A stretch of 64,000 bases of DNA from Pseudomonas rhizoryzae (GCF_005250615.1 NZ_SULM01000006.1:1-64000); one strand, 5' to 3'. Positions 26,277 through 35,831 are shown, counted from the first letter of the stretch. The notes: generated from the sequence alone by a model not told the origin. Numbers and translations are program-made.

Positions 26277-26469
26277 GGGCAACCTCCACAAAGAGACAGG
26301 ATTCAGCACATTGAGACCGCTGGCGGCGAAGTCTGGCTCCCGGTACCTGCTTACCGGATGTTGCGATCTAGACCGCCGGGAAAAGGCTGGTCGATACAAA
26401 ATATTTCTGCCCTCGGGCCACGCTCGGCGCTACTCTTGCGCCATCCCCTTGCAGTTGTGGAGACACCCC

Positions 26470-26940
26470 ATGCGTTCGCGTCTGGCTGTGCTGTTCGCGC
26501 TTTCGCTTGCCCTCATCGCTGGCCAGGTCCAGGCCGCGGCCGAGGACGCTCGCGTGATCGCCAACCGCTATCTCGATGCTTGGAATGACCACGATGCCGA
26601 AGCCGCCAGTGCCTTGCTCGATCCCAAGGTGCAGTACTTCGATAGTGGCACGGCGACGACCGAAACCAGCCGTACCCAGGCTCGGGACAGGATCGTGCGG
26701 GTCACCCTCAAGGCCGTGCCCGACCTGCAGGTGAAGATGGTGCACAAACCGGTCATCGGGCCGCGCAGCATTGCCTTCGAGTGGGAACTCACCGGCAATA
26801 CGACCACCGCCGCCGGCAAGCAACCGGTCAAGATCCGCGGTGCCAGCATCATGAGAATCCGCGATGGTCGCATCTGGTACCTGGGCGACTACTACGACAG
26901 TGATGCTCTGGAAGCACTGCTGCGACCGGCCAAGCCGTAA
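26470..26940 (+). CDS. secreted SnoaL/NTF2-like protein
   Basis: A 156-aa protein with a clear signal peptide (MRSRLAVLFALSLALIAG, cleavage after VQA-A) and one SnoaL-like fold: ANRYLDAWNDHDAEAASALLDP at the start, then KMVHKPVIGPRSIAFEWELTG and ending with IRDGRIWYLGDYYDSDALEALL. NTF2-like proteins of this kind bind or transform small molecules; no catalytic set can be named. It is a single gene, with a hairpin after it. Confidence 0.8.
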   Translation: MRSRLAVLFALSLALIAGQVQAAAEDARVIANRYLDAWNDHDAEAASALLDPKVQYFDSGTATTETSRTQARDRIVRVTLKAVPDLQVKMVHKPVIGPRSIAFEWELTGNTTTAAGKQPVKIRGASIMRIRDGRIWYLGDYYDSDALEALLRPAKP

Positions 26941-26953
26941 CGGATCTCAGCCA

Positions 26954-26975
26954 GAGCCACCCGCCTGGGTGGCTC
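26954..26975. terminator. bidirectional hairpin between convergent genes
   Basis: GAGCCACCC/GGGTGGCTC, a 9-bp perfect stem with a 4-bp loop, lies between the stop codons of the SnoaL gene and the Old Yellow Enzyme gene. A short TTTT follows 18 bases later on the plus strand only. Confidence 0.55.
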
Positions 26976-26985
26976 ATAGATGCCC

Positions 26986-28089
26986 CTATTTTGCGCCGAA
27001 CGGCTTGCGCAGCGGTGTATCCCGATGCGCCGCCCGCACGTACTGCGGCGGCCAGGAGACCTTCTCGCGTAGCGCCTCGGCGGCGTTCAACGGCCAGTAG
27101 GGATCGCGCAGCAGTTCCCGCGCCAGCAGCACCAGATCGGCCTGGCCGGTACGCAGCACATGCTCGGCCTGGGCCGCGTCGGTGATCATGCCCACCGCTC
27201 CACTGGGAATCTCCGCTTCCTTGCGGACCCGCTCGGCGAACTGGGTCTGGTAGCCGGGCCCGGTGGGAATGTCGGCCTGGGCCGCGGTGCCGCCGGAGGA
27301 GACGTCGATTAGGTCGACGCCCAGGGTCTTGAGCCGGCGTGCCAACTCCACCGTCTCATCGACGTCCCAGCCATCCTCCACCCAATCGGTGGCCGACACC
27401 CGCACGAACAACGGCAGCTCCGCCGGCCAGACCGCACGCACATCGGCGGTCACTTCCAGCAGCAGGCGGATGCGATTCTCGAAATTGCCGCCGTAGTCAT
27501 CGTCGCGGCGGTTGGAGAGCGGCGAGAGGAATTGGTGCAGCAGATAGCCGTGGGCGGCATGGATCTCGGCCACCTTGAAACCGGCCGCCAGGGCACGCTC
27601 GGCGGTGTCCACGAAGGCCCGGCGAATGCTGGCGATATCCTCGCGATCCAGCGCCGTGGGGCGGGTGTGCTGGGGATCGAAGGCCACGGCCGAAGGCGCC
27701 ACCGGTACCCAGCCGCCTTCAGCGATGGGCACGCTGCCGTGCTTGCCGACCCAGGGCTGCCAGGTACTGGCCTTGCGCCCGGCATGGGCCAGCTGGATGC
27801 CGGCGACGCTGCCCTGGCCTTCGATGAACTGGGTGATGCGCCGTAGCGGCTCGATCTGCTCATCTTTCCACAGGCCGAGATCCTGGGGCGTGATACGACC
27901 GTCGGGCGTGACCGCGGTGGCCTCGAAGATCACCAGGCCGGCGCCGCCCACGGCGCGACTACCGAGGTGCACCAGGTGCCAGTCGTTGGCGAAGCCGTCT
28001 TCGCTGGAGTACTGGCACATCGGGGAGACCACCACCCGGTTGGGCAGGGTCAACTGACGCAGGGTCAGAGGCTGGAACAGGAGACTCAT
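26986..28089 (-). CDS. Old Yellow Enzyme family NADH:flavin oxidoreductase (XenA/YqjM-like)
   Basis: A 367-aa FMN-dependent ene-reductase. The start is placed at ATG 28089, preceded by GAGG; the in-frame GTG at 28116 lacks a site. Marks of the XenA/YqjM class are SPMCQYSSEDG (Cys near the flavin), QLAHAGRKAS, the active-site HAAHGYLLHQFLSPLSNRR and DYGGNFENR. Such enzymes reduce activated C=C bonds of quinones, nitro-aromatics and other electrophiles and serve in detoxification. It follows recJ by about 125 bp on the same strand but need not share its transcript. Confidence 0.9.
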   Translation of the reverse strand: MSLLFQPLTLRQLTLPNRVVVSPMCQYSSEDGFANDWHLVHLGSRAVGGAGLVIFEATAVTPDGRITPQDLGLWKDEQIEPLRRITQFIEGQGSVAGIQLAHAGRKASTWQPWVGKHGSVPIAEGGWVPVAPSAVAFDPQHTRPTALDREDIASIRRAFVDTAERALAAGFKVAEIHAAHGYLLHQFLSPLSNRRDDDYGGNFENRIRLLLEVTADVRAVWPAELPLFVRVSATDWVEDGWDVDETVELARRLKTLGVDLIDVSSGGTAAQADIPTGPGYQTQFAERVRKEAEIPSGAVGMITDAAQAEHVLRTGQADLVLLARELLRDPYWPLNAAEALREKVSWPPQYVRAAHRDTPLRKPFGAK

Positions 28090-28214
28090 GGCGGACCTCG
28101 TCTGATCGGGATTCACCGCATTGGAGTGTTCCCGAACAGAATAGGTCGCTGTTCCGACAGGGCTCGTCTGAAAAGTCGCCGAGCGCCACCCGCCCGGTTA
28201 CCGCTCGCCGATGT

Positions 28215-29936
28215 CTAGCGCGGTGCCAGGTGCACCACCAGCAATTGCACGCTCTCGTTGCCGCGGAATTCGTTCACATCCAGCCGATAGGCCAACTCGG
28301 CCCAGCGGATGTTCGGATCGGGCCAGGTGTCGCGGTCGATGTTGAAGGCGATGCCGTCCAGCTCCGGACCGCCCTGCTCGCTGCGCAGGGTCAGCTTGAG
28401 GTGCCGCTCCTTGAGCAGGCGCTGGGAGAGGATCTCGAAGGTGCCGTGGAACAGCGGCTCGGGAAACTGCTGGCCCCAGGGACCGGCCTGGCGCAGGGCC
28501 TGGGCCAGGTCGAGCTGGAATTCGGTTGGGGCGAGGCAGCCATCGGTCTGCAACCGCCCGCTGAGATCGTCGGCCTGCAAGTGGCGGCGCACCTCGGCAT
28601 CGAAGGCCGCGGCGAAGGTCTCGTAGTGCGCCTGGGGCAGGCTGAGACCAGCGGCCATGGCATGACCACCGAACTTGGTGATCAGCCCCGGATGACGAGT
28701 CGCCACGGCGTCCAGGGCATCGCGGATATGCAGTCCGGCCACCGAACGCGCCGAGCCCTTGAGCATGCCGGTGCCGCTGCCGTCATCGGCGAAGGCCAGC
28801 GCCGGGCGGTGATACTTCTCCTTGAGCCGCGAGGCGAGGATGCCGATCACGCCCTGGTGCCACTCCGGGTCGAACAGGCAGAGACCGAAGGGCAGGTCGT
28901 CTTCCGGCAACTCCTTGAGCTGCTTGAGCGCCTCACGCTGCATGCCCTGCTCGATGCTCTTGCGATCCTTGTTGAAGTCGTCGAGCTGCTGGGCGTATTC
29001 GCGCGCCAGCTCGGGGTCCTCGCAGAGCAGCAGCTCGATGCCGATGGACATGTCGTCCAGGCGACCGGCCGCATTGAGCCGCGGGCCGAGGATGAAGCCC
29101 AGGTCGCTGGAAGCCACCTTGCCCGGCTGGCGCCCGGCGACTTCCAGCAGCGCCTTGAGCCCCGGCCGTGCGCGGCCGGCGCGGATGCGCATCAACCCCT
29201 GGTGCACCAGGATACGGTTGTTGGCATCCAGCGGGACCACGTCGGCCACGCTGCCGAGGGCGACCAGATCCAGCAATTCGGCCAAGTTGGGCTCGGTCAG
29301 GCCCTGGCGGGCGAACCAGCCGCTCTCGCGCAGGCGACTGCGCAGGGCCAGCATCACATAGAAGATCACCCCCACCCCGGCGATGCACTTGCTGGGGAAG
29401 GCGCAGGCCGGCTGATTGGGATTTACGATGGCATCGGCGGCGGGCAATTCGGCGCCCGGCAGGTGATGGTCGGTGATGACCACCTGCAGCCCGGCGGCCT
29501 TGGCCGCAGCGACGCCGTCCAGGCTGGAGATGCCGTTGTCGACGGTGAGCAGCACCTCGGGTTCGCGCTGCAGGGCCACGGCGACGATCTCGGGCGTCAG
29601 GCCGTAGCCGTATTCGAAGCGATTGGGCACCAAATAGTCGACCCAGGCCGCACCCAGGCGACGCAGCGCCAGCACGCCCACGGCACTGGCGGTGGCGCCA
29701 TCGGCATCGAAGTCGCCGACGATGAGGATGCGCCGGCGCTCTTCCAGGGCAAAGGCCAGCAGCTCCACCGCCGCTTCGATGCCCTTGAGCTGGTGATAGG
29801 GCACCAGCCGCGCCAGGCCCTTGTCCAGTTCTTCTGGTTGGGTCACGCCGCGGGCGGCATAGAGCCGGGTGAGCAGCGGCGGCAGATCGCCCAGATCGGG
29901 CAATACCGCCGGTAGCGGGCGGGGCTCCAGGCGCAT
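28215..29936 (-). CDS. recJ: single-strand-specific exonuclease RecJ
   Basis: A 573-aa DHH-family 5'-3' exonuclease acting in RecFOR recombination and mismatch repair. Metal-binding motifs are VGDFDADGATA (motif I), ITDHHLPG (DHH, motif III), and the C-terminal DHHA1 part is GGHAMAAGLSL. The ATG at 29936 overlaps the yaeQ stop (TGATG) and is preferred to the in-frame codon at 29957. It ends the conserved thrC-yaeQ-recJ group. Confidence 0.95.
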   Translation of the reverse strand: MRLEPRPLPAVLPDLGDLPPLLTRLYAARGVTQPEELDKGLARLVPYHQLKGIEAAVELLAFALEERRRILIVGDFDADGATASAVGVLALRRLGAAWVDYLVPNRFEYGYGLTPEIVAVALQREPEVLLTVDNGISSLDGVAAAKAAGLQVVITDHHLPGAELPAADAIVNPNQPACAFPSKCIAGVGVIFYVMLALRSRLRESGWFARQGLTEPNLAELLDLVALGSVADVVPLDANNRILVHQGLMRIRAGRARPGLKALLEVAGRQPGKVASSDLGFILGPRLNAAGRLDDMSIGIELLLCEDPELAREYAQQLDDFNKDRKSIEQGMQREALKQLKELPEDDLPFGLCLFDPEWHQGVIGILASRLKEKYHRPALAFADDGSGTGMLKGSARSVAGLHIRDALDAVATRHPGLITKFGGHAMAAGLSLPQAHYETFAAAFDAEVRRHLQADDLSGRLQTDGCLAPTEFQLDLAQALRQAGPWGQQFPEPLFHGTFEILSQRLLKERHLKLTLRSEQGGPELDGIAFNIDRDTWPDPNIRWAELAYRLDVNEFRGNESVQLLVVHLAPR

Positions 29937-30475
29937 CAACGCTCGCCCAGCAGCCATTCCAGCTGCAGTTCGTGCTGACCGCGGTCGTCGGTGACGAACA
30001 GGGTGCCTTCGCTGATCATCACCTGCCAGGAGATGCTGCGCGGCAGGTCGCGGGCCAATTCGGCCAGCGGCTCGGCGGGCACCGCGGCGATGTGCAGATT
30101 CTTCAGCGTCCTGACCGCATCCACCACCTTGGTCTGCCAGACGCGCAGGTTGCCATAGGCCAGCAGGCTGGTGCGTTCAGTCCGGCGGCTGCACCAGGTC
30201 AGGCGCTCGGCATCGGGCTGACCGACCTCGATCCAGTGCAGCACCCGGCCATCGAGACTCTTCTCCCACAGCGCCGGCTCGTCGACGTCGGACAGGCCAC
30301 GACCGAAGGCCAGTTGCTCGTTGTACCAGAGCACATAGGCCAGCAACCGCACCGCCAGCCGCTCCTCGGTCTCGGAGGGATGCCGCGCCACGGTCAGGCG
30401 CAGATTCTCGTAGACCCCACGATCCAGATCGGTGAGGTTGAGTTCGACTTTGTAGGGCGTGGCTTGCAGAGCCAT
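29936..30475 (-). CDS. yaeQ: YaeQ family protein
   Basis: A 179-aa protein of the YaeQ family, which has a restriction-enzyme-like PD-(D/E)XK fold. Recognisable segments are KVELNLTDLDRGVYENLRL at the start, the central RLLAYVLWYNEQLAFGRGL, and EVGQPDAERLTWCSRR with the candidate catalytic acid residues. The family has been linked to suppression of RfaH loss, but its nuclease activity is not shown. It is translationally coupled to recJ. Confidence 0.9.
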   Translation of the reverse strand: MALQATPYKVELNLTDLDRGVYENLRLTVARHPSETEERLAVRLLAYVLWYNEQLAFGRGLSDVDEPALWEKSLDGRVLHWIEVGQPDAERLTWCSRRTERTSLLAYGNLRVWQTKVVDAVRTLKNLHIAAVPAEPLAELARDLPRSISWQVMISEGTLFVTDDRGQHELQLEWLLGER

Positions 30476-30546
30476 GGGCGGGTCACCGGCAGGGAAAGCC
30501 GGACATTGTACCGGAAAAGGCAGGAGGGCTTGGGGACCGTGGATCC

Positions 30547-30640
30547 GTAGGTCAGGCTGAGCGCAGCGAAGCCCAACGCTAGAAGGTTCGAATCCGCCTT
30601 GTTGGGCTTCGACGATGGGACCGTCTCAACCCAACCTACC
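30547..30640. repeat. palindromic repeat family A, copy 4
   Basis: Inverted relative to copies 1 and 2: GTAGGTCAGGCTGAGCG and GAAGCCCAACG on the left, TTGTTGGGCTTCGACGATGG and CTCAACCCAACCTACC on the right. It lies in the 272-bp gap between yaeQ and the thrC stop. Confidence 0.85.
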
Positions 30641-30645
30641 CGAGA

Positions 30646-30727
30646 CGTAGGGTGGAAAACCGCGCAGCGTTTTCCAAGCTGGGCTTAGGACATCGGTGGG
30701 TAAGGCTGCGCCGTTACCCACCCTACG
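30646..30727. repeat. inverted repeat GTAGGGTGG...CCACCCTAC
   Basis: Directly beside family A copy 4. Outer arms GTAGGGTGG/CCACCCTAC enclose two smaller hairpins (GGAAAAC/GTTTTCC and GGGTAA/TTACCC). It would lie in the thrC 3' untranslated region and may end its transcript. Confidence 0.7.
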
Positions 30728-30747
30728 CCGCGATAAGCGCCTAAAAC

Positions 30748-32157
30748 CTACAGCGGCTGCCCACGCTTGCCGTGGCGGCTGACGAAGGCCTGGACGGCGG
30801 CCAGGTCGTTGGGCAGCACGGTGCAGCGCTCTTCGCGTTGCAGCAGGTCGGCCAGGTGGGTCGGCAGGCTGAGGGTGGCGCCGATGCCGGCCTTTTCCAC
30901 CGCTTCGGGGAATTTCACCGGGTGAGCGGTACCCAGCACCACCATGGGCGTGGCCAGGCTGCGACGGCATTCACGGGCCGCGCGCACGCCGATGGCGGTA
31001 TGCGGATCCAGCACCTCGCCGGTGGCGGCATAGACCTCGGCGATGGTGGCGCAGGTGTCTTCGTCGCTCACCGCCAAGGAATCGAACAGCTTACGCGCCT
31101 CGGTCCAGCGATCATCCGCCACCGACAGCTTGCCACTGGCGCGGAAGCCGGCCATCAGCTCGGCCAGGGCCTGGCCGTCGCGACCGTGCAGGTCGAACAG
31201 CAGGCGCTCGAAGTTGGACGACACCATGATGTCCATGGACGGCGACAGCGAGGCTTCCAGCTCCTGCTTGTCGTAGCGGTTGCCGGACATGAAGCGGTGC
31301 AGGATGTCGTTGCGGTTGGTGGCCACCACCAGTTGGCTCACCGGCAGGCCCATGTTGCGCGCCAGGTAGCCCGCGAAGATGTCGCCGAAGTTGCCGGTGG
31401 GCACCGAGAAGGCGATGGAGCGCGCTGGGGCGCCCAGCTGCAGGGCCGCGTGGAAGTAATAGACGATCTGGGCCATGATCCGCGCCCAGTTGATCGAGTT
31501 GACCGCCACCAGCGGGGTACCCTTGAGGAAGCCCTGGTCGGCGAAGCTGGCCTTGACCATCTCCTGGCAGTCGTCGAAGTTGCCTTCGATGGCGATGTTG
31601 TGGATGTTGTCGCCCAGCAGCGTGGTCATCTGCCGGCGCTGTACTTCCGACACCCGCTGGTGCGGATGCAGGATGAAGATATCCACGTTGTCACAGCGCT
31701 TGCAGCCCTCGATGGCCGCCGAACCGGTATCCCCGGAGGTGGCACCCATGATCACCACGCGCTCGCCGCGCTTGGCCAGCACGTGGTCGAGCAGGCGCCC
31801 CAGCAGTTGCAGGGCGAAGTCCTTGAAGGCCAGGGTCGGGCCGTGGAACAGCTCCAGTACCCACTCGTTGGCGTCCAGCTGACGCAGCGGCGCGATGGAA
31901 CTGTGGGCGAAACCGGCGTAGGTCTCTTCCAGGATGGCCTTGAATTCGGCATCGGCGATGGAACCGGCGACGAAGGGTTTCATCACCCGGAAGGCCAGCT
32001 CGTGGTAGGGCAGACCGGCCCAGGAGGCGATCTCCTCCAGGGAAAAGCGCGGCAGGTTCTCCGGCACGTAGAGACCGCCATCGCTGGCGAGACCCGCCAG
32101 CAGGACTTCTTCGAAATTCAGCGCGGGCGCCTGGCCGCGGGTACTGATGTAACGCAT
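30748..32157 (-). CDS. thrC: threonine synthase
   Basis: A 469-aa PLP enzyme that converts O-phosphohomoserine to threonine. The PLP lysine is in TLAFKDFALQLLG; the phosphate-binding GATSGDTGSAAIEG and FSVPTGNFGDIFAGY are typical of the long (fungal/proteobacterial) class. It follows hom by 46 bp, as in other pseudomonads, where thrB is elsewhere in the genome. Two repeats follow its stop codon. Confidence 0.96.
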   Translation of the reverse strand: MRYISTRGQAPALNFEEVLLAGLASDGGLYVPENLPRFSLEEIASWAGLPYHELAFRVMKPFVAGSIADAEFKAILEETYAGFAHSSIAPLRQLDANEWVLELFHGPTLAFKDFALQLLGRLLDHVLAKRGERVVIMGATSGDTGSAAIEGCKRCDNVDIFILHPHQRVSEVQRRQMTTLLGDNIHNIAIEGNFDDCQEMVKASFADQGFLKGTPLVAVNSINWARIMAQIVYYFHAALQLGAPARSIAFSVPTGNFGDIFAGYLARNMGLPVSQLVVATNRNDILHRFMSGNRYDKQELEASLSPSMDIMVSSNFERLLFDLHGRDGQALAELMAGFRASGKLSVADDRWTEARKLFDSLAVSDEDTCATIAEVYAATGEVLDPHTAIGVRAARECRRSLATPMVVLGTAHPVKFPEAVEKAGIGATLSLPTHLADLLQREERCTVLPNDLAAVQAFVSRHGKRGQPL

Positions 32158-32203
32158 GACTCGACCTCGGTAAAGACGGCGGCGCCGCGCGCCGCCAGGC
32201 TGC

Positions 32204-33508
32204 TCAGTTCAGGTGCTCGACCCGGATGCGGACCACGTCGCCGACCACGTCGTCCAGGGCTTCCAGGGCGGCGATGGCCTCGACCATGTGGCGCTCGGTC
32301 ACGCGGTGGGTGATGAGGATCATGGGCACCAGGCCGTCATGTTCCTCGGCTTCCTTCTGCATGATGGACTCGATGTTGATGCCACGCGCCGAGAGGATGC
32401 TCGCCACCTGGGCCAGCACGCCCGGGTGGTCCTTGGCCTGGATGCGCAGATAGTAGGCGCTCTCGCAGGACTCGATCGGCAGCACCGGATGGTCGGACAG
32501 CGCATCGGGCTGGAAGGCCAGGTGCGGCACGCGATTCTCCGGGTCGGAGGTCATGGCGCGGACCACGTCCACCAGGTCGGCCACCACGGCCGAAGCGGTA
32601 GGCTCGCGACCGGCACCGGCGCCGTAGAACAGCGTCGAGCCGACGGCGTCGCCGTTGACCATCACCGCATTCATCACGCCGTTGACGTTGGCGATCAGGC
32701 GATCGGCCGGGATCAGCGTCGGGTGCACCCGCAGCTCGATACCCTGGGCGGTGCTGCGCGCCACGCCCAGGTGCTTGATGCGATAGCCCAGCGCCTCGGC
32801 GTAGCCGACGTCGGCGGTGGTCAGGCGGGTGATGCCCTCGGTGTAGGCCTTGTCGAATTGCAGCGGGATGCCGAAGGCGATGGACGCCAGGATGGTCAGC
32901 TTGTGGGCGGCATCGATGCCTTCGACGTCGAAGGTCGGATCGGCTTCGGCATAGCCCAGCGCCTGGGCTTCGGCCAGGACGTCGGGGAAGGTACGACCCT
33001 TCTCGCGCATCTCGGACAGGATGAAGTTGCCGGTGCCGTTGATGATGCCGGCCACCCAGTTGATGCGGTTGGCCGCCAGGCCTTCGCGCAGGGCCTTGAT
33101 CACCGGGATGCCGCCGGCCACCGAGGCCTCGAAGGCGACGATCACGCCCTGCTCGCGCGCCTTGGCGAAGATCTCGTTGCCGTGCACGGCGATCAGCGCC
33201 TTGTTGGCGGTGACCACGTGCTTGCCATTGGCGATGGCACGCAGCACCAGCTCGCGGGCCAGGGTGTAGCCGCCGATCAACTCGACGACCACATCGATCT
33301 CGGGATTGTCCGCCACCGCCAGGACCTCGGCGGTGATCGGCGTGCTGCCGGTATCGCAATGGGGATTCGGTCGACGCTGGGCGATCTGCGCCACCTCGAT
33401 ACCCCGCCCGGCGCGCCGGGCGATTTCCTCGGCGTTACGCTTGAGTACGTTGAAGGTCCCGCTGCCCACGGTACCCAGACCACAGATGCCTACTTTGACC
33501 GGCTTCAC
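32204..33508 (-). CDS. hom: homoserine dehydrogenase
   Basis: A 434-aa enzyme reducing aspartate semialdehyde to homoserine, the branch point to threonine and methionine. N-terminal NAD(P)-fold (CGLGTVGSGTFNVL), the catalytic domain with GIINGTGNFILSEM, and a C-terminal ACT domain (YYLRIQAKDHPGVLAQVASI) for feedback by threonine. The start is GTG at 33508, preceded by GGGGATAAGG. It is not fused to an aspartokinase. Confidence 0.96.
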   Translation of the reverse strand: MKPVKVGICGLGTVGSGTFNVLKRNAEEIARRAGRGIEVAQIAQRRPNPHCDTGSTPITAEVLAVADNPEIDVVVELIGGYTLARELVLRAIANGKHVVTANKALIAVHGNEIFAKAREQGVIVAFEASVAGGIPVIKALREGLAANRINWVAGIINGTGNFILSEMREKGRTFPDVLAEAQALGYAEADPTFDVEGIDAAHKLTILASIAFGIPLQFDKAYTEGITRLTTADVGYAEALGYRIKHLGVARSTAQGIELRVHPTLIPADRLIANVNGVMNAVMVNGDAVGSTLFYGAGAGREPTASAVVADLVDVVRAMTSDPENRVPHLAFQPDALSDHPVLPIESCESAYYLRIQAKDHPGVLAQVASILSARGINIESIMQKEAEEHDGLVPMILITHRVTERHMVEAIAALEALDDVVGDVVRIRVEHLN

Positions 33509-33568
33509 ACCCTTATCCCCATGTCATGTGGCGCCGCTCCGCGGCCCCTAAAGTCTTTGTTACGGCGC

Positions 33569-34294
33569 CTAGCGCGCGCTGATGGCGGCTTCCGCCAACT
33601 GATCGGCCGGCTGATAGCCCGGGATCATCTGGCCATCGGCGAGGATGATCGCCGGCGTGCCCTGGATCCCCATGTTCTGTCCCAGCGCGAATTGCTGGGC
33701 GACCGGATTCTGGCAGGTCTCGGACTTGACCTCACGCCCGGTGAACATCTGGTTCAGCGCCGCGGGCTTGTCCTTGGCACACCACACCGCTTCCAGCTGC
33801 TTGGAGCCCGGCGAGCCCATGCCCTGGCGCGGGAAGGCCAGGTAGCGCACCTCGATGCCGCGCTTGTTCAGCTCGGGCACCTCGGCATGCAGCTTCTGGC
33901 AATAGGGGCAGGTGGTGTCGGTGAAGACGGTGATGTGCGCCTTGGTCTCGCCCTGGGCCGGATAGATGATCATCTGGCTACGGTCGAGGCCGTTGATCTG
34001 CCGTGCCACGGCGGCGTTCTCGGCCTTCTCGGTCAGGTTGGCGGCCTTGCCGTCCTTGACCTGATACAGATAGCCCTGCATGACGAACTGGCCATCGCCA
34101 CTGGCGTAGAGCACCCGGCCGCCCTTGAGCTGGACCTGGTAGAGACCGTCCAGCGGACTCTTGGCGATGGACTCGATGGCGAGATTGGGTTGTAGCGCGG
34201 TCAGGCTCTGGCGGATGGCCTGCTCAGGTTCGGCCTGAGCCAGTTGCACGCCGAGCCCCAGGCAAGCGGCGAGCAACAGTTGGGAAATACGCAT
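33569..34294 (-). CDS. dsbC: thiol:disulfide interchange protein DsbC
   Basis: A 241-aa periplasmic disulfide isomerase. Signal peptide MRISQLLLAACLGLGVQLAQA; N-terminal dimerisation domain; thioredoxin-like domain with CPYC in TVFTDTTCPYCQKLHAE and a cis-Pro loop (QGTPAIIL); further Cys pair WCAKDK...ETCQNP. It shuffles wrong disulfides and is kept reduced by DsbD. The ATG at 34294 follows AGGAGT. It lies between xerD and hom, as is usual in Pseudomonas. Confidence 0.95.
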   Translation of the reverse strand: MRISQLLLAACLGLGVQLAQAEPEQAIRQSLTALQPNLAIESIAKSPLDGLYQVQLKGGRVLYASGDGQFVMQGYLYQVKDGKAANLTEKAENAAVARQINGLDRSQMIIYPAQGETKAHITVFTDTTCPYCQKLHAEVPELNKRGIEVRYLAFPRQGMGSPGSKQLEAVWCAKDKPAALNQMFTGREVKSETCQNPVAQQFALGQNMGIQGTPAIILADGQMIPGYQPADQLAEAAISAR

Positions 34295-34344
34295 GGTTGA
34301 CTCCTGTTGAGACGCCGGCAAGCCTACCACAGACGTACCGGCTA

Positions 34345-34486
34345 AGAGCCTGTTCAAAGGCTCGCGAGCTAGAGCCAAACAAGGCGAAAATGGCTGAGGA
34401 AGCGGAGTTTACAGGTAGTAAATGAGCATTCCGAAGCCATTTTCAACGCCGTTTGGCCGACGCGCAGCAGACTTTGAACAGGCTCT
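34345..34486 (-). repeat. MITE-like repeat family B, copy 2
   Basis: 142 bp with complete inverted ends AGAGCCTGTTCAAAG/CTTTGAACAGGCTCT that extend as imperfect arms of about 50 bp. It lies in the dsbC-xerD gap in opposite orientation to the two other copies. Compared with them it lacks three internal stretches, so it is the most compact hairpin form. Confidence 0.85.
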
Positions 34487-34500
34487 AAGGCGATTCCGCC

Positions 34501-35391
34501 CTAGCCGCGTGGATGGTGCTGGGCGTGCAGTTGTTGCAGGCGCACCCGGGCGACATGGGTATAGATCTGGGTGGTGGACAGACTGGTATGGCCGAGCAGC
34601 ATCTGCACCGTGCGCAGATCGGCGCCATGGTTGAGCAGATGGGTGGCGAAGGCGTGCCTCAGGGTGTGTGGCGACAGCGAGGTGCGGATGCCGGCCACCT
34701 GGGCGTGCAGCTTGATGCGATGCCAAAAGGTCTGCCGCGTCATGACCGTGCCCCGCTGGCTGGGAAAGAGGACGTCGCCGGGCTGACCACCCAGCAGCAG
34801 CGGTCGCGCGGTCTTGAGGTAATCCTCCAGCCAGGCGATGGCCTCCTCCCCCAGGGGAATCAGCCGCTCCTTGCTGCCCTTGCCGAATACCCGCAGCGAA
34901 CCCTCGCGCAGATTGACCTCGTCCAGGGTCAGGCTGACCAGCTCGGTCACCCGCAGGCCGGTGGCATAGAGCACTTCGAGCATGGTGCGATCACGCAGCC
35001 CGAGGGTGTCCTCGGTATCGGGCGCGGCCAGCAGGGCTTCAACGTCCGCTTCGGATAGGCTCTTGGGCAAAGGGGCGCCCAGCTGCGGCATGCTCACCAG
35101 CAGCGTGGGATCCTCAGCGATGCGGCTCTCGCGCACGGCATATTTATAGAAGCTGCGCAGACCGGAGAGAAAGCGCGCGGTGGAACGCGCCTGGTAGCCC
35201 TCGCTCAACCGCCAGCCGAGGTGATCGAGCACGGCGTCGCGGCCGACCGTCTCCAGGGTCAGGCCCCTCGCCTCCAGCCAGCGGGCGAAGGCCAGCAGGT
35301 CGGTGCGGTAGGCGCTACGGGTATGGGGCGACAGGCCCTTTTCCAGCCACAGGGCGTCGAGGAATTCCTCGATCAGCCGTTCGCTGCTCAC
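34501..35391 (-). CDS. xerD: tyrosine recombinase XerD
   Basis: A 296-aa site-specific recombinase that with XerC resolves chromosome dimers at dif under FtsK. N-terminal core-binding domain (FLDALWLEKGLSPHTRSAYR); catalytic residues are the Arg in ATGLRVTELV, the HxxR in HTLRHAFATHLL, the His in LLGHTSLSTTQ and the nucleophile Tyr in IYTHV. The start is GTG at 35391, overlapping the stop of the thioesterase gene by GTGA. Confidence 0.95.
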   Translation of the reverse strand: MSSERLIEEFLDALWLEKGLSPHTRSAYRTDLLAFARWLEARGLTLETVGRDAVLDHLGWRLSEGYQARSTARFLSGLRSFYKYAVRESRIAEDPTLLVSMPQLGAPLPKSLSEADVEALLAAPDTEDTLGLRDRTMLEVLYATGLRVTELVSLTLDEVNLREGSLRVFGKGSKERLIPLGEEAIAWLEDYLKTARPLLLGGQPGDVLFPSQRGTVMTRQTFWHRIKLHAQVAGIRTSLSPHTLRHAFATHLLNHGADLRTVQMLLGHTSLSTTQIYTHVARVRLQQLHAQHHPRG

Positions 35392-35801
35392 GCGGCGAAT
35401 CCCGGCAGGACCGGCGTCGGCTTGCCCGCCTCATCGACGGCAACGAAGCTGAAGGCCCCATTGATGGCGCGCTCGCGACCTTCCGCCAGCATGCCCTCGA
35501 CGAACACCTCGACCTGCACCTTGAGGCTGGTGTTGCCGACCTTCACCACCCGCCCGATCAGCTCGACGATGGAACCGGCGGGAATGGGATGGTTGAAATC
35601 GATGCGATCGGTGGAGACAGTCACCAGCTTCTTGCGGCAGAAGCGCGTCGCCGTGATGAAGGACACCTCGTCCATCCAGGCCAGGGCGGTGCCGCCGAAC
35701 AGGGTGTCGTGGTGATTGGTGGTGGGCGGGAATACCGCCTTGGCCACCCGGGTTTCCGCCAGTGCGGTGCGCCGCTGGATTTCCGCTTCGCGGGTCGTCA
35801 T
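35388..35801 (-). CDS. hotdog-fold acyl-CoA thioesterase (YciA-like)
   Basis: A 137-aa hotdog protein with the acyl-CoA thioesterase pattern NHHDTLFGGTALAWMDEVSF (first helix, catalytic acid nearby) and NTSLKVQVEVFVEG. It hydrolyses acyl-CoA to free acid and CoA in the cytoplasm; the chain length is unknown. It overlaps xerD by 4 bp and follows the rplS terminator, so it heads the thioesterase-xerD-dsbC transcript. Confidence 0.88.
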   Translation of the reverse strand: MTTREAEIQRRTALAETRVAKAVFPPTTNHHDTLFGGTALAWMDEVSFITATRFCRKKLVTVSTDRIDFNHPIPAGSIVELIGRVVKVGNTSLKVQVEVFVEGMLAEGRERAINGAFSFVAVDEAGKPTPVLPGFAA

Positions 35802-35831
35802 GCCTTACCTTTGTCTCAAACCTCAGAAACG

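Noticed and set aside
34345-34486. Attachment-site or dif sequence next to xerD
   Set aside because: The sequence is a copy of repeat family B and has no dif-like 28-mer form.
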